A DNA stretch of 64,000 bases from Blumeriella jaapii (taxonomy: Eukaryota; Ascomycota; Leotiomycetes; Helotiales; Drepanopezizaceae): contig VWND01000009.1 in the NCBI GenBank assembly GCA_009599575.1, positions 434,001 to 498,000 of the forward strand. Reading direction: 5' to 3'. The notes below the pieces were generated by a model. It was given only the letters and a program-made list of their open reading frames with translations, ran no database searches and had not been told where the DNA came from. Position 1 is the first letter of the stretch, and each line of letters starts with the position of its first letter. This document shows, piece by piece, positions 35,227-46,051 of this stretch. The position numbers and the translations under genes were made by a program.

Positions 35227-37135
35227 TTAGCCAATATTAATATTTTTGGCTATTAATTCGGAAATGAAAGTTTCGAAGATTTCGTTTTTATATTAAATAA
35301 ACCCGACCTATATATTCTACTTTTTTGCGTTAATATCAGCACTTTTTATAAGCGCAAAGCTGATAAATACGATTCGTGAATTTTGGCGAATTTAATAGAA
35401 ATATTTCCGAAGAAATAAACGATTAGTTTGAAAAGAATAAAGCAATAAAATTATTTTAATTAGTTACTAGCGAATTCGAAGGATTTATTACCGGCCGATT
35501 TTCCAGCTTATTATTTAACAGCCGATTTACAAAAAAACGATTTGATAATTTAACAATCGGAATTCAATTTTTATTAAAAAAGAAAAAGATTTTGTACGAA
35601 GTTTTACGCAATCGAAAAAAAGCTATGGCTTTCGATTTCACCGAAATAAGCTAATTTAGTTTTGACGTTACGTTTTATATCGATATTAAAACCGTGTTTT
35701 ACGAAGCTTGGCAAAAAAAAACTTTTTTAATTTTCAAAGTTTTCCAGAATAAAATAGTCGAAATGCTAAAAAAACGAATTAAGCAAAAGATTTTCGAATT
35801 CTGCCACGGCTTATACAAAAACAAATGATTTATCGTTGCGAAAAAAAAAAAAAGCATTTATAAATTTATTATCGCAATCGTCGAAATAAACAAAATAACG
35901 ATACGAAACGCTAATATGCTATTTAACGTCGATTAATTTTTAAACGAATTCGCAAAATTAACGATCGCTTTTTTTTTCGATTTGTTTTCCGGCTACGATT
36001 ATTTAGTATTTGATTTACGATTTCGAAATATAACGGCAATTTAAATTTCAATCGGTTTGCTACGTATAATCAGAATATTTATAAAAGCTATTAATTCAGT
36101 CGTTTAATTCGTAAAAATCGTATACAAGATTTTTATAATTTGCATTTTTGATATTGCTTTTTCTTACGTTAACGACGTTGAAATAAAAAACCCTAAATTA
36201 TATTATAATAATAAAAAGATTTTTTCTAAAATTCGACGCTATATAATAAAATATATTTAAAATATCGATAAAATTATGGTTTGCTTCGAAAAAGCCAAAG
36301 CTACTATTGGCTTTCGATTAAAATTCTGTATATTCGAAATAAATATCGTTGGCTATATAATTAATAGCGCTGGCCGTTATTTTTAACGAAAAAAAATTAA
36401 AAAAATCTGCGAATAGAAAAAGTGTAAAAATATTACCGAAGCCAGAGTTTTTATTGGCGTTGTGATTTACTATCGCAATTAAATTAAAAATTTCTTTTAG
36501 AAAGCTGTATTTATTTACGCTACGATAAAAAAAAAAATCGATTTCGTTTAGGAAGAAAAGCAAAATAAAATTATAAAAATTTTCAAAAACGATTTTTTAT
36601 CGGTTTTATTATTTATACGGATCGATTACAGCTCAGACGCAGAAAAAATTATTTTAATTATCGACGTTAGTATTTTCGGTTAGAAAATTGTATTATAATA
36701 AATCGATAAAAACAAAAAACGGCATTTTTTACGATTCGAAAGCGGCTTATAGTTTTTTGTTAAAACACGTTACGATGCTATTAAACGAAAATATCGAAGC
36801 GCTTTTAAAATAATAAAAAAAATAAAAAGCGAATTATACGGCGTATATTTTATTTTGGAAACAAACGCGAAAGTTTTTATCGATTAATTAAATGGAAAAG
36901 CTAATAATTTATTAAAAGCGTTCGTTATTAATTAAATAGCTTGGATGCGATTTATAAATTTCGAAATCAAGCATATTAAAAAAATAATTAATATAGCGGC
37001 AAACGGCTTTTCTAAACGAAAACGTTTTTATTTATTTGATTTCGCAAAACAAAACGAATAAAATATCGACGAATAAATTATTAACGAAATCGGCTGTTTC
37101 GTTATTTGCGCTTTGGGTTTTATAAAGCCAAAACT

Positions 37136-37172
37136 ATTCGCGTTGCTATTTCGGCTAGCATCGCGAATAAAA
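37136..37172 (+). repeat. Hairpin repeat D1-2
   Basis: The arms ATTCGCGTTGCTA and TAGCATCGCGAAT pair over 13 bp with one mismatch around the loop TTTCGGC. This is the most complete hairpin of the set. Confidence 0.65.
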
Positions 37173-37198
37173 AATATTAATTTTCGGGCCGAAAAAGC

Positions 37199-37234
37199 AT
37201 TCGCGTTATTATTTCGGCTGGCATCGCGAATAAA
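37199..37234 (+). repeat. Hairpin repeat D1-3
   Basis: A second copy 26 bp after D1-2, in the same orientation: ATTCGCGTTATTA, loop TTTCGGC, TGGCATCGCGAAT. Both copies are in the same open frame (37113-37454), giving a repeated ALLFRLASRI peptide. Confidence 0.65.
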
Positions 37235-38690
37235 TTTAATCGAAAACGATCGGAATAAGCCGATTAACGACGAAAATAAACTTTTAATCGATAATTACAA
37301 AACCGAAAACTTTTATTTAATCGTATATTATTTAATTATTTTATTTAAATTATTTAGCGTATTAAATTATCAATTTAAATTATTTAAAAATCAAGCTTTC
37401 GATTATATTTTAGCCGATAAAAAGTTATATAAAATAAAAAATAATATATATTAAAAACGCTTAATAATAAATAATAAGGCCGATAAGTTTTAAATTATAA
37501 AAGAAGTTTACGAAAAAGTGTTTTATAAAAAAGCTGAAGCCATTTATTACCGAATTAAAAACGATTTTTAATAAAAAAAATGCTTCGAAAATTGCAAAGC
37601 TTTTGTTAAAAATTGCATTTTTTGCTAAAAACGAAAACCTGGCCGAAAAAAGAATTTATTATATTCGACGTGATTTTTTGAAATTTAAAAAAAAGTTAAT
37701 TTCGACGTTATACGCGTACCGACCACCGATCGCAGATATATATGCTTTGTATTCGCTATCGACGATTTGTTCGGATAATTTGAAAAGCGATTTTTTCGAA
37801 ACGCTATTTCCGAAACTATAGCGATTTTTTTTTAGAAAAATATTATATATCGATACGATTTGTTTAGCAAATTAAACGTCGATAATAAATCCGAAAACAA
37901 AAACGTTATTAAAACTTTTACAAAAAATACAGCATTTAGCGTATTTAAATTTTAATTTATAATTCGAAAAACAACGGATCCGTAAAACAAGGTTATAAAA
38001 ATATTTTTAACGGCCTTTTAAAAGCCATTCGAAAAAATTATAAGCGTTGATCGCGGAAATTCTCGGAAATGCTTTTTACTATACGTATATGCATATACGC
38101 TTTTATTGGAATAATTTCATTTTTTATTTAATACGGCAAAAACGCTCGATTGCTTTTAAAAACAAAATGGCTTATATAAAAGTTTTATAACGTGGTTAAA
38201 ATAAAAACGAAAGCAGATTTGCTAATTATAAAATTTAAACAGCTAGATTACCGCGATATAAATATAAAAAAGATAATTTTAAAAAAAAAAAATATAGAAA
38301 AGCAGCTAAAAAAGTTTGGAATAAAACTAAAGTTTTAAAAAAAACGCTAATTAAAAAAAAAGATTTAATTTTGATTTACGACGTTTAGCGCGTTATTAAC
38401 AAATCGGCCGATATTAAGCTTAATTATAAATAACTCGGATTTTACAAAATATACGAAGCCGAGTTAAATAAAAGCTATTACAAGCTTACGAAATTCGATA
38501 AAACAAAACTGAAAAAAACGTTCGCCGCCAACCGGTTAAAGCGATTTTACAAAAGAAATTAGCAAATTTATTTTTTGGATTTTAAATCAGACAGCGATTC
38601 CGATTCCAGCGATTTCGACGACGATTCCGATTAAAGCGATTATATTTCTGAAAAAAAAAAAACTTTTAAAAAGGTTTGAAAACAACCGAA

Positions 38691-39260
38691 CGATAATCCG
38701 GCGGCTGAAAACACAGTTTAAGTCGTGATTTCACTTATGACCGAAAAGGAGAAAGGTGCTTATAAAATTGTTTATTAATTATTTTACTGTTTTTGTTATT
38801 TATTGTTTTCCTTTTTATTATATATTGTTTTATTGTTTTTGTTTTGCTTGTTTGTATATAATTTAATATTTTTAAGACTTTTTTTTATATTATTTGGGAC
38901 ATTTATTATACTTTTCTTTGTTTAATTATACTTTTGTTTACTAGAATAAAAGCTTTGTATATGTTTAAGCCGTATATCTGATACATTTATATTATTCGCA
39001 TATTTTACGAAAATTATTTTTTATATATTTTATTATTTGCTATTTTTTGTATTATTTATTTTTTTCGCTGTTCTGAACGAATGCTTATTTAAACAGTTAT
39101 AATTTATTAGAAAAATAGCATGCGAATTTCCGTAATTTTTGGATACAAATATTTTATAATTTCCGTATTTTTTTTTAATTATTTTTTAATAAATATAATA
39201 TATCTTTTTAATTAACAAACCTATCGATATTATATCGTTTTTAAGCAAGGCGTTGCTAAA
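38691..39260 (+). other. D1 intergenic spacer
   Basis: About 570 bp of T-rich sequence with no coding frame, between pol and the second ORF. A promoter or splice acceptor for the second ORF would be expected here, but nothing stands out. Confidence 0.5.
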
Positions 39261-42200
39261 CCTGGCAAATTTATTTTTAATTTATTTTAAAACGAAACTA
39301 TTATACGCAATTTTTCCGAATTTAAATAAATATATAATACCGCTATTTTAAATTAATAAGCAGCTTTCGTAAAAACGTTTATAAAATAATTCGATATAAT
39401 AATTAAAAACGTTAACGAATTTTTATTCGATTATAAAAGTTTTATTAAAGCTGAATTCGTTCGCAAAAGTTTTAATTACGATAAATTTCTGCTAAATTAC
39501 GATAACGTTTTAAAAGCTTTCGCCGGAGCAAAAAGAATTCGAAATAATAAAAAAAAATAACAAACCGAGTTTTGCGTTTTTTGCTAAATCAACGAGGAAA
39601 AAATATTTAAAAATACGTTTTTAGCAAAATTACCGGTGTTATTTTATTTCGGCATTTCGCTCGCTTTTTCGAAACTATTACTTTTATTAAAAAAAAAGTC
39701 TGGGTACTAAACGCTTATATTTTTAAAACGCAAGTTTTAAAAGCTAATAATTCAAAAGCCCGCAGATTTATAAGCCTTTTTACAGCCGTTTGCAAATTAA
39801 TCGACGACGCTATACAATCGCCAAAAAGAGTTTTAATCGGCTGCGAAACTTTAAATCTGATTTTTTTTTAAAACAAAAAACTGAGCGTCGTTAAATGCGG
39901 TATTTTTATATTTAAAAAAGAAAACGACGTTATTCCGATATTTTAAATTTACGACGACAAAAAAAACGAGAAAGCTAATATTATTTTCGTTTAGTTCGAA
40001 AAAATATACGCGGTAGCAATTAATATTTTTAAAACAGCTAAAATAATTTAACGATTTTTATTTCCGATTATCGAAAACGAATTCGAAAACGAAACCAGAA
40101 GCGTAATAGCAAATAACCGCTTATTCGAATATAAGAAATTTATTATATTTATAAAAACGATTCCGGAAAAAGTAAAAATAAAAAACGTAAAAAAACGCGT
40201 CGATATTTTCGAAACTTTTTTTATTCGGAAAAAAAAATTATTCGCGTCGCCAGCAGAAAAGACACCGCGAATAAAAACAGCCGAAAATCAACGCCGAGCT
40301 ATAAGCTTTAAATTAATTAATAAAAAACGCGACGATTTTATAAAATCAAATTTAAAAGATTTTAGCATTTCGAAAAAAAAAGATTTAAACGATTTTAAAT
40401 CTGATTTTTCGAAATTAAATACGCAAATATTAAAAACGCCTGCTGCGTTTAAAAACGTCGTACCGCTAATATTTTAAATTTTAATAAAAGCGTTTAAGAT
40501 TTCGATTATTATACGATTCGATCGAAAAAATCTGAAAAAAAATATCGAAGTTATCGCGGAAAAAATTATATAAAAAGCATAAAATCAAATTATTTTGCTT
40601 AAAACTTTCGCTTTCGACGACGAAACGATTTAAAAGTTTTATTTCGATATTTTTATATAAAAATCAAATAAATCCGTTAGTTTTTTCTTTTTTGCTTCGA
40701 ACGAAAACTAAATTAAACTTTTTTCGGAAAATTGCAAATATAATACGCCGAAACCGATAAAAAAGATTTTTAAAAACGGCGACCCGTTTTTATTCGAGCT
40801 TTTTTTCGCTGAAAAACTCCGATTTTTTAATTTTATTTTTACGAATAACGTTAACGCTAAAAAAAACGGCAAGTTCTGTTATTTTCACGTGCGCTATTAC
40901 GCGGCGTATTGCGATTTGATTACAAAAAAAATCGACGTTATCGGCTTCGCTGGTCGATTCGCTGCTATCAGAAATTCGAATTACGACGTATTCGAAATTG
41001 ATTTTAATAACCAGTTTATATTTCGACGAAAAACTGCGAAAACTATTTAAACACGTATTAAAGTTTATTTAAGCTACGCAAATTTTAAAGCAGATTTTAA
41101 AGCATTTAACGCGATTATAAAATTCGATTAAAACGTAGAAAAATAAAAGCAACGAATATTTTTAAAAGCCGATTTTTTTGGCTTTTCGACCGAAAGTATA
41201 TTTTAAAATTTATTTAAACTAAACTGCGAATTCGTTAATTACGTAAAGTTTTATAACGGAAAAAACAAGCTATTGCTGCATTTTATAAAAAAAAAGATAG
41301 TTATATACAAGCATTATTTCCGACTGGTTAAAACTTAAAAAGCGCTTACAGCTTTTTTCGCTAATATATTTTATAATTTTATTTAATAAGCTTTCAAAAT
41401 GCATCCCGGCTTTTATTTCGCTGTTTTGATTATTCGAAATTCCGGAAATTGCCGCTTCGTGGTTTATTTTAACGTTCCGATCGCTTTAGGTTTCGCTGGC
41501 TCCGACCGTATTATAATTATAAAATTCGATATCGCCGACTTTTAAAAAAAGAAAAAAATCGAAAATTTTATCGACGCTATTTTCGATTATTACGTTTTGC
41601 TTGTATTCGCATATAATTCGGAAATAATCGAAACTTATTTGCAATTATACCACGACGCCAAATTAATTAAAACTATTTAAAAAAGCCCAGCTTTTTTATA
41701 TTTCAGCGCGTTTAAAACAGTGGCCTTAGTTATTTTATCGGATTACGAGACCGAAAGCTACGAAATAAAAAATAAAATAACTTTTGTCAACTTTTCGATT
41801 AAGCAAAAAGTTTTCGTCAGATTCAGAACCTAAAAAACCGACGGCGCGATATTAGTTTATTCGAATAATTATACGGCGCAAAAGTATAAAAACTATTTCG
41901 AAAACGATAATCCGATAAGCAATTTGATATTGTTTGTACTGCGGCGAAAGCAATTACAGCATTTTCGGTAGTTTCGATTATAAACGATTATTTTCGAATT
42001 ATTTCGTAAAATGGTTTTTTTTACAGGCCTGGAAGCTTTTTCAGAAGCATTCGTCGGTAAACAACCGTGATCCGATTTATTAGTTTTACGCGAAGCAAAA
42101 GCGTTAATTAGTTTTAATTACGACGAATTAATCGATTATTTTTACGATTTAATACAAAACTTTTCAGCGCTTTTTGCAAAGCGTAGAATTACGTTTAAAA

Positions 42201-42450
42201 GCTGGAATCTGTTATTTACGCAGAAAAGTCGTAGAAAGTATTCGTCGCGGCAACGCTTAATAATATTATCGACGAAAAGGCTATTAAAACGTTCGTAGGT
42301 TTAAACGATATTTCGACTGATATTTTATCGAGCTATTTTTCAAAGGAGCAAAATAAATAAAATAATTTAAACGATAAGCGAAACGCTATCTTTTCGCAGA
42401 AGCTAATAGCAAAAAGGCTAAGAACGGGCTAGGAGACTAAAAGAATATAG
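39261..42450 (+). pseudogene. D1 second ORF, about 1,000 codons, unrecognised
   Basis: A long sense-strand frame downstream of pol, readable despite roughly twenty TAA/TAG codons, most of which fit former Gln codons. It has two apparent 1-base frame changes, one at the A run near 39690 and one near 42200. Readable segments include SFAFFAK or, in the frame I prefer, FCVFC near 39570, VLIGCETLNL near 39830, KFCYFHVRYYAAYCDLI near 40875-40925, FAGRFAAIRNSNYDVFEIDF near 40945-41005, LGFAGSDRI near 41490 and GAILVYSNNYTAQKYKNYF near 41843. It ends at a TAG at 42448. Codon-like base use and the continuous frame argue that it was once coding. I recognise no domain, signal peptide or clear membrane segment, so I assign no function. 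Confidence 0.7.
40240..40276 (+). repeat. Hairpin repeat D1-4
   Basis: ATTCGCGTCGCCAGCAG, then AAAAGACACCGCGAATAAAA. Its reverse complement closely matches the A-family unit (TTTTATTCGCGGTG, then GGCGACGCGAAT). It lies in the second ORF of D1. Confidence 0.6.
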
Positions 42451-42578
42451 GGCTAAAAAGTTCGGTTTTTAATTAATTGGTTTTTAGATTATATAAAATA
42501 GACTAAATTGCATTTATTAAAATTATATTTTTTTTTGGTCGTAATCAAAAACGATTACGTATATTATTTAAAATAAAA

Positions 42579-42845
42579 TGTAAAACGGTAATATTTTGTA
42601 TTAATAGGAATTAATAGTTTTAATTATGGTCGAGGCATAAACTTTTCCGAAACCTTCTGCTATTGACTACTTTCAACAGGTATAAAAGCAAAGCACTCTT
42701 TTAAATAGTATTATAGGCACGCAGTTTAATTTATATTTTTATTTATTTTTCTTTTTCTTTTTTCAGTCTTTTCTAGGGATTTCCTAGACTATTTTACCCA
42801 CCGATATGTGGCCGTATCAGTCTGGTTTTCCTACCTACTTTTATA
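42579..42845 (+). repeat. 3' LTR of D1
   Basis: 267 bp, TGTAAAACGGTAA to CTTTTATA. The second half is less mutated than the 5' LTR. Confidence 0.94.
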
Positions 42846-42849
42846 TTAA

Positions 42850-45800
42850 TTTTGAAAAAAACACTTTTTCGATTGAATAAAACGAAGTTTTATATTAAAT
42901 TTAACGTTTTTGCCGCTTTTAATAAAATTCGAATAAAAAAAAGCTATAAATAGCTTATTGCGTTTAATACGAAATACGGTTTATTCGAATCGTTAATTAT
43001 GCTTTTCGGTTTATATAACGCTTTTGCCATTTTTTAATTTCGTATAAACGATATTTTACGATTTTATTTAAATATCTTTTGTATAATTTATATAAACGAT
43101 ATTTTAATTTATTTAAACGATTTTTAAAAATATAAAAAACACGTCAACCTCGTTTTTTAAGATTTTTCCGACGCTGGCCTGCAATTAAATATAAAAAAAT
43201 GCGAATTTGAAATTTAAAAAATCGTTTATTTAAAAATAATTATTTTTATTATTAAAGTTAAAATAAACTTTAAAAAGTTGGAAGCTATTATTAGCTGAAA
43301 CCTTTTATTCAACGTTAAAAACGTATAAGCGTTTTTAGGTTTTGCAAATTTCTACCGACGCTTTATTAAAAGTTTTTTTCGCATCGTTACACCTTTAGTA
43401 AATCTGACGAAAAAAGATATTAAATAAGATTTTAATAATAACTGTGTTAAAACTTTCGAATTTCTTAAATCAGCTTTTATTACTATATTTATATTATTTT
43501 ATTTTAATTTTAATAAAAAGATTTTCGTTGAAATCGACGCTTTTAATTACGTTTTTTCAGGAATTTTCTTTTAGAAAACGATGCAAAAATATTTTATTTA
43601 ATCGCTTTTATATCGAAAAAATTCGATTTAACCGAATGCAATTACGAAATTTATAACAAAAAACTTTTCGCTATTATACGTTGCTTCGAAAGTTAACGAG
43701 CCGAATTATAAAAAGCTGCTTATTTAATTCGAATATTTATAAACCACCGAAACTTGAAATATTTCATAACGACTAAGCAATTTAATAAGCGTTAAATACG
43801 TTAAAGCGAATTTTTAGCTGGTTTTGATTTTGTAGTTATATTTAAACCTGGAAAACAAAATAGCAAACCTGACTTTTTAATTCGACGTTTTTAAAACTTT
43901 TCTTAAAATTTTTTAAACGAAAAAATCCAGTTCCAAAATCAAGCTTTTTTTAAAAAATATTATTTAATTAAAATTTTAAACGCTTTTCCAGCCCTGCTTA
44001 AACAAATATCCGAAGCAAACGACGAAAAGCTTTTACGATTATTAAACGAATATTATTTTATTAATAAATTATAAATTGCTACCAAAAAAAAAATGCTTAA
44101 ATTAAAAAGTATTTCGAAATTAAAAAACTTATAACTTTCCGAATGCTTTATACGTAATAATAAATTGTATTTTCGAAACCGATTATACTTTTTAAATATA
44201 CCGAATTTAAATATTTTTATTCGTATTTGGCTTTTGCAAATGGCTTATAATTTAATAAAAACAGGCCATTTCGAAAAAAACAAATTGTACGAAATTATCA
44301 GCAGAAATTACTACTGGCCATTGATTTTTAAAAATTGCAAAAAATTTATACGCAATTGCAACGGCTGTTTTCGTAATATAAGCATTAATCAACGCTATTA
44401 AAAACTTTTCAAATCTCTGCCTATTTTTTTACGCCGTTGAAGCCATATATCAATCGATTTTATAGGCCTTTTTTTAGTAAAAAAGCATAAAAATCGAAAC
44501 AATTTGATTATGGTCGTAATATATCGCTTTATTAAAAAACGATATTATACAATCTGCCATTCAGCTATAAAAGCGTCAGATCTAGCCAAGCTGTTTTGTA
44601 GAAATATATGACGCTTATATAGCCTTTCCGATTTTATAGTTTCAGACCGAAGCTTTTTATTCGTTTTATAATTCTGGAAAGCTATTAATTACCGTCTCGG
44701 AACCAATATTTCGCTATCCACCAGCTTTTATTCCGAAACAGATAGCTAAACCGAAAACGCAAACGCTTACCTATTTTTTTATTTAAAACAATTTGTTAAA
44801 TACGCCCAAAAAAACTGGGAAAACTGGCTTTTTCTAGCCGAATTCGCAGCAAATAACGCTGTAAACGCTTCTACCGGAATTTTCCTTTTTTACGCTAACA
44901 AAAGCTTTTATTTCCGATTAAGCTTTTTTTCATCCAAATTTATTCTAGCCTCGACTTTCCGTACGCTACAAATGGCAAACGCAAAAAAAAACGATTTTGC
45001 AAATAAAATAAAAAAAATAAAGCTATTGTTACGCACGAATCTGATTTTAGCGCTGGCCGACCAAAAATACTATTTTAACCGATACCGCCAATCAGCTTTT
45101 GCTTATCGAATAAGGAATAGCGTGTTTTTTAATAAGCGCAATATTATTTTTACTAAATTAATTAAAAAGCTCGATAATAAATTTTACGGTTTTTACAAAA
45201 TCGCCGAAATTTTAAGCTTTTACAATTATAAATTAAAACTATTTTTCGAGCAAAAACTATTATATTCCGTTTTTTATATTAATTTGCTTAAATTTGCTTA
45301 CAACGACCTTTTTCCAGAGTAAAAAAACCCCTTTTTATTATTTGTTTTTATCGACGCCGACGGCAGCTTGCTATAAATTATAAACGCTATTTTCGATTCT
45401 AAACGAAATCTTAATTTTTTTTATTTTATATAATAGCGCGGTTATAACGCCGAGGATTAGTTTTGGAAATTATTAAAAAACGTTATTAACGTATACAATT
45501 TTATAGCTAAATTCGCTATACGTTTCTTTTAGAAATCTTATCCGACCAAAGCAAAACTGGTTAAAGCCAGAATTGCCAACAGGAAACGTACCAAATCGAC
45601 GAATAACGAAAACGAGCTTTTACTATTAAAAAAGACTTTTACAACCGTTATTAAACATAAGAAAACTGCTACCAATTTCTTTTTTATTACAAAGGAATTA
45701 GTTGTTTTGCTTCCGAAATTAGAAAAACCTGCCTTTTCTTTTATTATTTTTTTTACTATTTCAGCTGAACCCCGTATTCGTTTACAAAAACGCTTCGCGA

Positions 45801-45850
45801 ACGAAGCTCGATTTATAAAAGTAGATTCCGACGACGAAGAAATTAAATGA
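42850..45850 (+). pseudogene. C1 pol part 2 (RT-RH-IN-chromodomain)
   Basis: RT resumes directly after D1. Its catalytic tetrad at 43089-43100 reads YIND (first Asp to Asn). RNase H lies at about 43490-43900. The integrase zinc domain (GHFEKNKLYEIISRNYYW, then CNGCF) is at about 44255-44375, and the core has SIDFIGLF near 44450 and VSDRSF near 44635. A chromodomain-like segment lies at about 45350-45480 (DGSLLxIINAIFDSKRNLNFF, then YRGYNAED). A Lys/Glu-rich tail ends at TGA 45848-45850. The last 1.3 kb (from 44560) is less mutated than the rest of C1. Co-linear with C2. Confidence 0.9.
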
Positions 45851-45872
45851 AAAAATAGGAAAAAGAACCATA
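45851..45872 (+). promoter_or_regulatory. Probable polypurine tract of C1
   Basis: Purine-rich AAAAATAGGAAAAAGAA, just before the 3' LTR and just after the pol stop; C2 has the same arrangement at 7656-7677. Confidence 0.6.
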
Positions 45873-46046
45873 TATAAAAGGATAAAACGTCAGTTCGTTG
45901 GTCACGTGATCCGAAGGTCACGTTGTTATCACGTGACATCGAAGTCCGCATACACTGTATCTTAGACTTCGCGACACCTCTAACTTAGAAACCCCGTAGT
46001 CAATGCAATTCATCTACGAACCTCCTGCTCGTTCGCACCCCTGACA
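45873..46046 (+). repeat. 3' LTR of C1
   Basis: 174 bp, TATAAAAGG to CCCCTGACA, then the CATAA duplication (46047-46051). It keeps one intact CACGTG. Confidence 0.94.
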
Positions 46047-46051
46047 CATAA

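Larger units (their letters stand above)
34621..38690 (+). pseudogene. D1 pol remnant (PR-RT-RH-IN)
   Basis: The protease is open at 34637-34978; its active site at 34754-34768 reads DNGAE (D-S-G with Ser to Asn). RT starts at about 35600 with RKKAMAFDFTE, then KFIIAIVEINKITIRNANM and FFDLFSGYDYLVFDLRFR (about 35970-36025), a signature of one fungal Gypsy lineage. RNase H residues are readable at 36840-37030 (HIKKIINIAANGFSKR). The integrase zinc region and core follow at 37500-38150, and a C-terminal domain ends near 38560 (KKTFAANRLKRFYK). An acidic Asp/Ser tail follows. No chromodomain was recognised. Many stops. Confidence 0.85.
31577..42845 (+). mobile_element. Gypsy element D1, 11.3 kb, with an extra 3' ORF
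   Basis: A complete element between TTAA duplications (31573-31576 and 42846-42849; possibly 5 bp, ATTAA). LTRs are 266 and 267 bp. The order is leader, gag, protease, RT, RNase H, integrase, a non-coding spacer, a second long ORF, LTR. It interrupts the C1 reverse transcriptase, and removing it rejoins that reading frame. At 11.3 kb it is about twice the length of the other Gypsy elements here; the second ORF accounts for much of the excess. Confidence 0.93.
13778..46046 (+). mobile_element. Gypsy element C1, plus strand, opened by nested insertions
   Basis: A C-family chromovirus with 174-bp LTRs. Its own segments are 13778-16234, 31244-31576 and 42850-46046. The two large inserts are the A5/B3/A3/A4 composite (16235-31238) and D1 (31577-42845). 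It is inserted in B1 between RNase H and integrase with the duplication CATAA. The order gag, protease, RT, RNase H, integrase, chromodomain is Ty3/Gypsy-like. Confidence 0.93.

Noticed and set aside
37113..37454. Open frame of 113 codons with a repeated LLFRLASRI peptide as an independent gene
   Set aside because: It lies within D1 pol between RNase H and integrase in the pol direction; the repeated peptide comes from the two hairpin units.
39261..42450. D1 second ORF as a viral envelope gene
   Set aside because: No signal peptide, membrane anchor or cleavage site is visible. The position alone is not enough.
45538..45951. Minus-strand open frame of 137 codons
   Set aside because: It is the mirror of the Lys/Glu-rich tail of C1 pol and runs on into the LTR; the plus strand reads as the real frame and is shared with C2.
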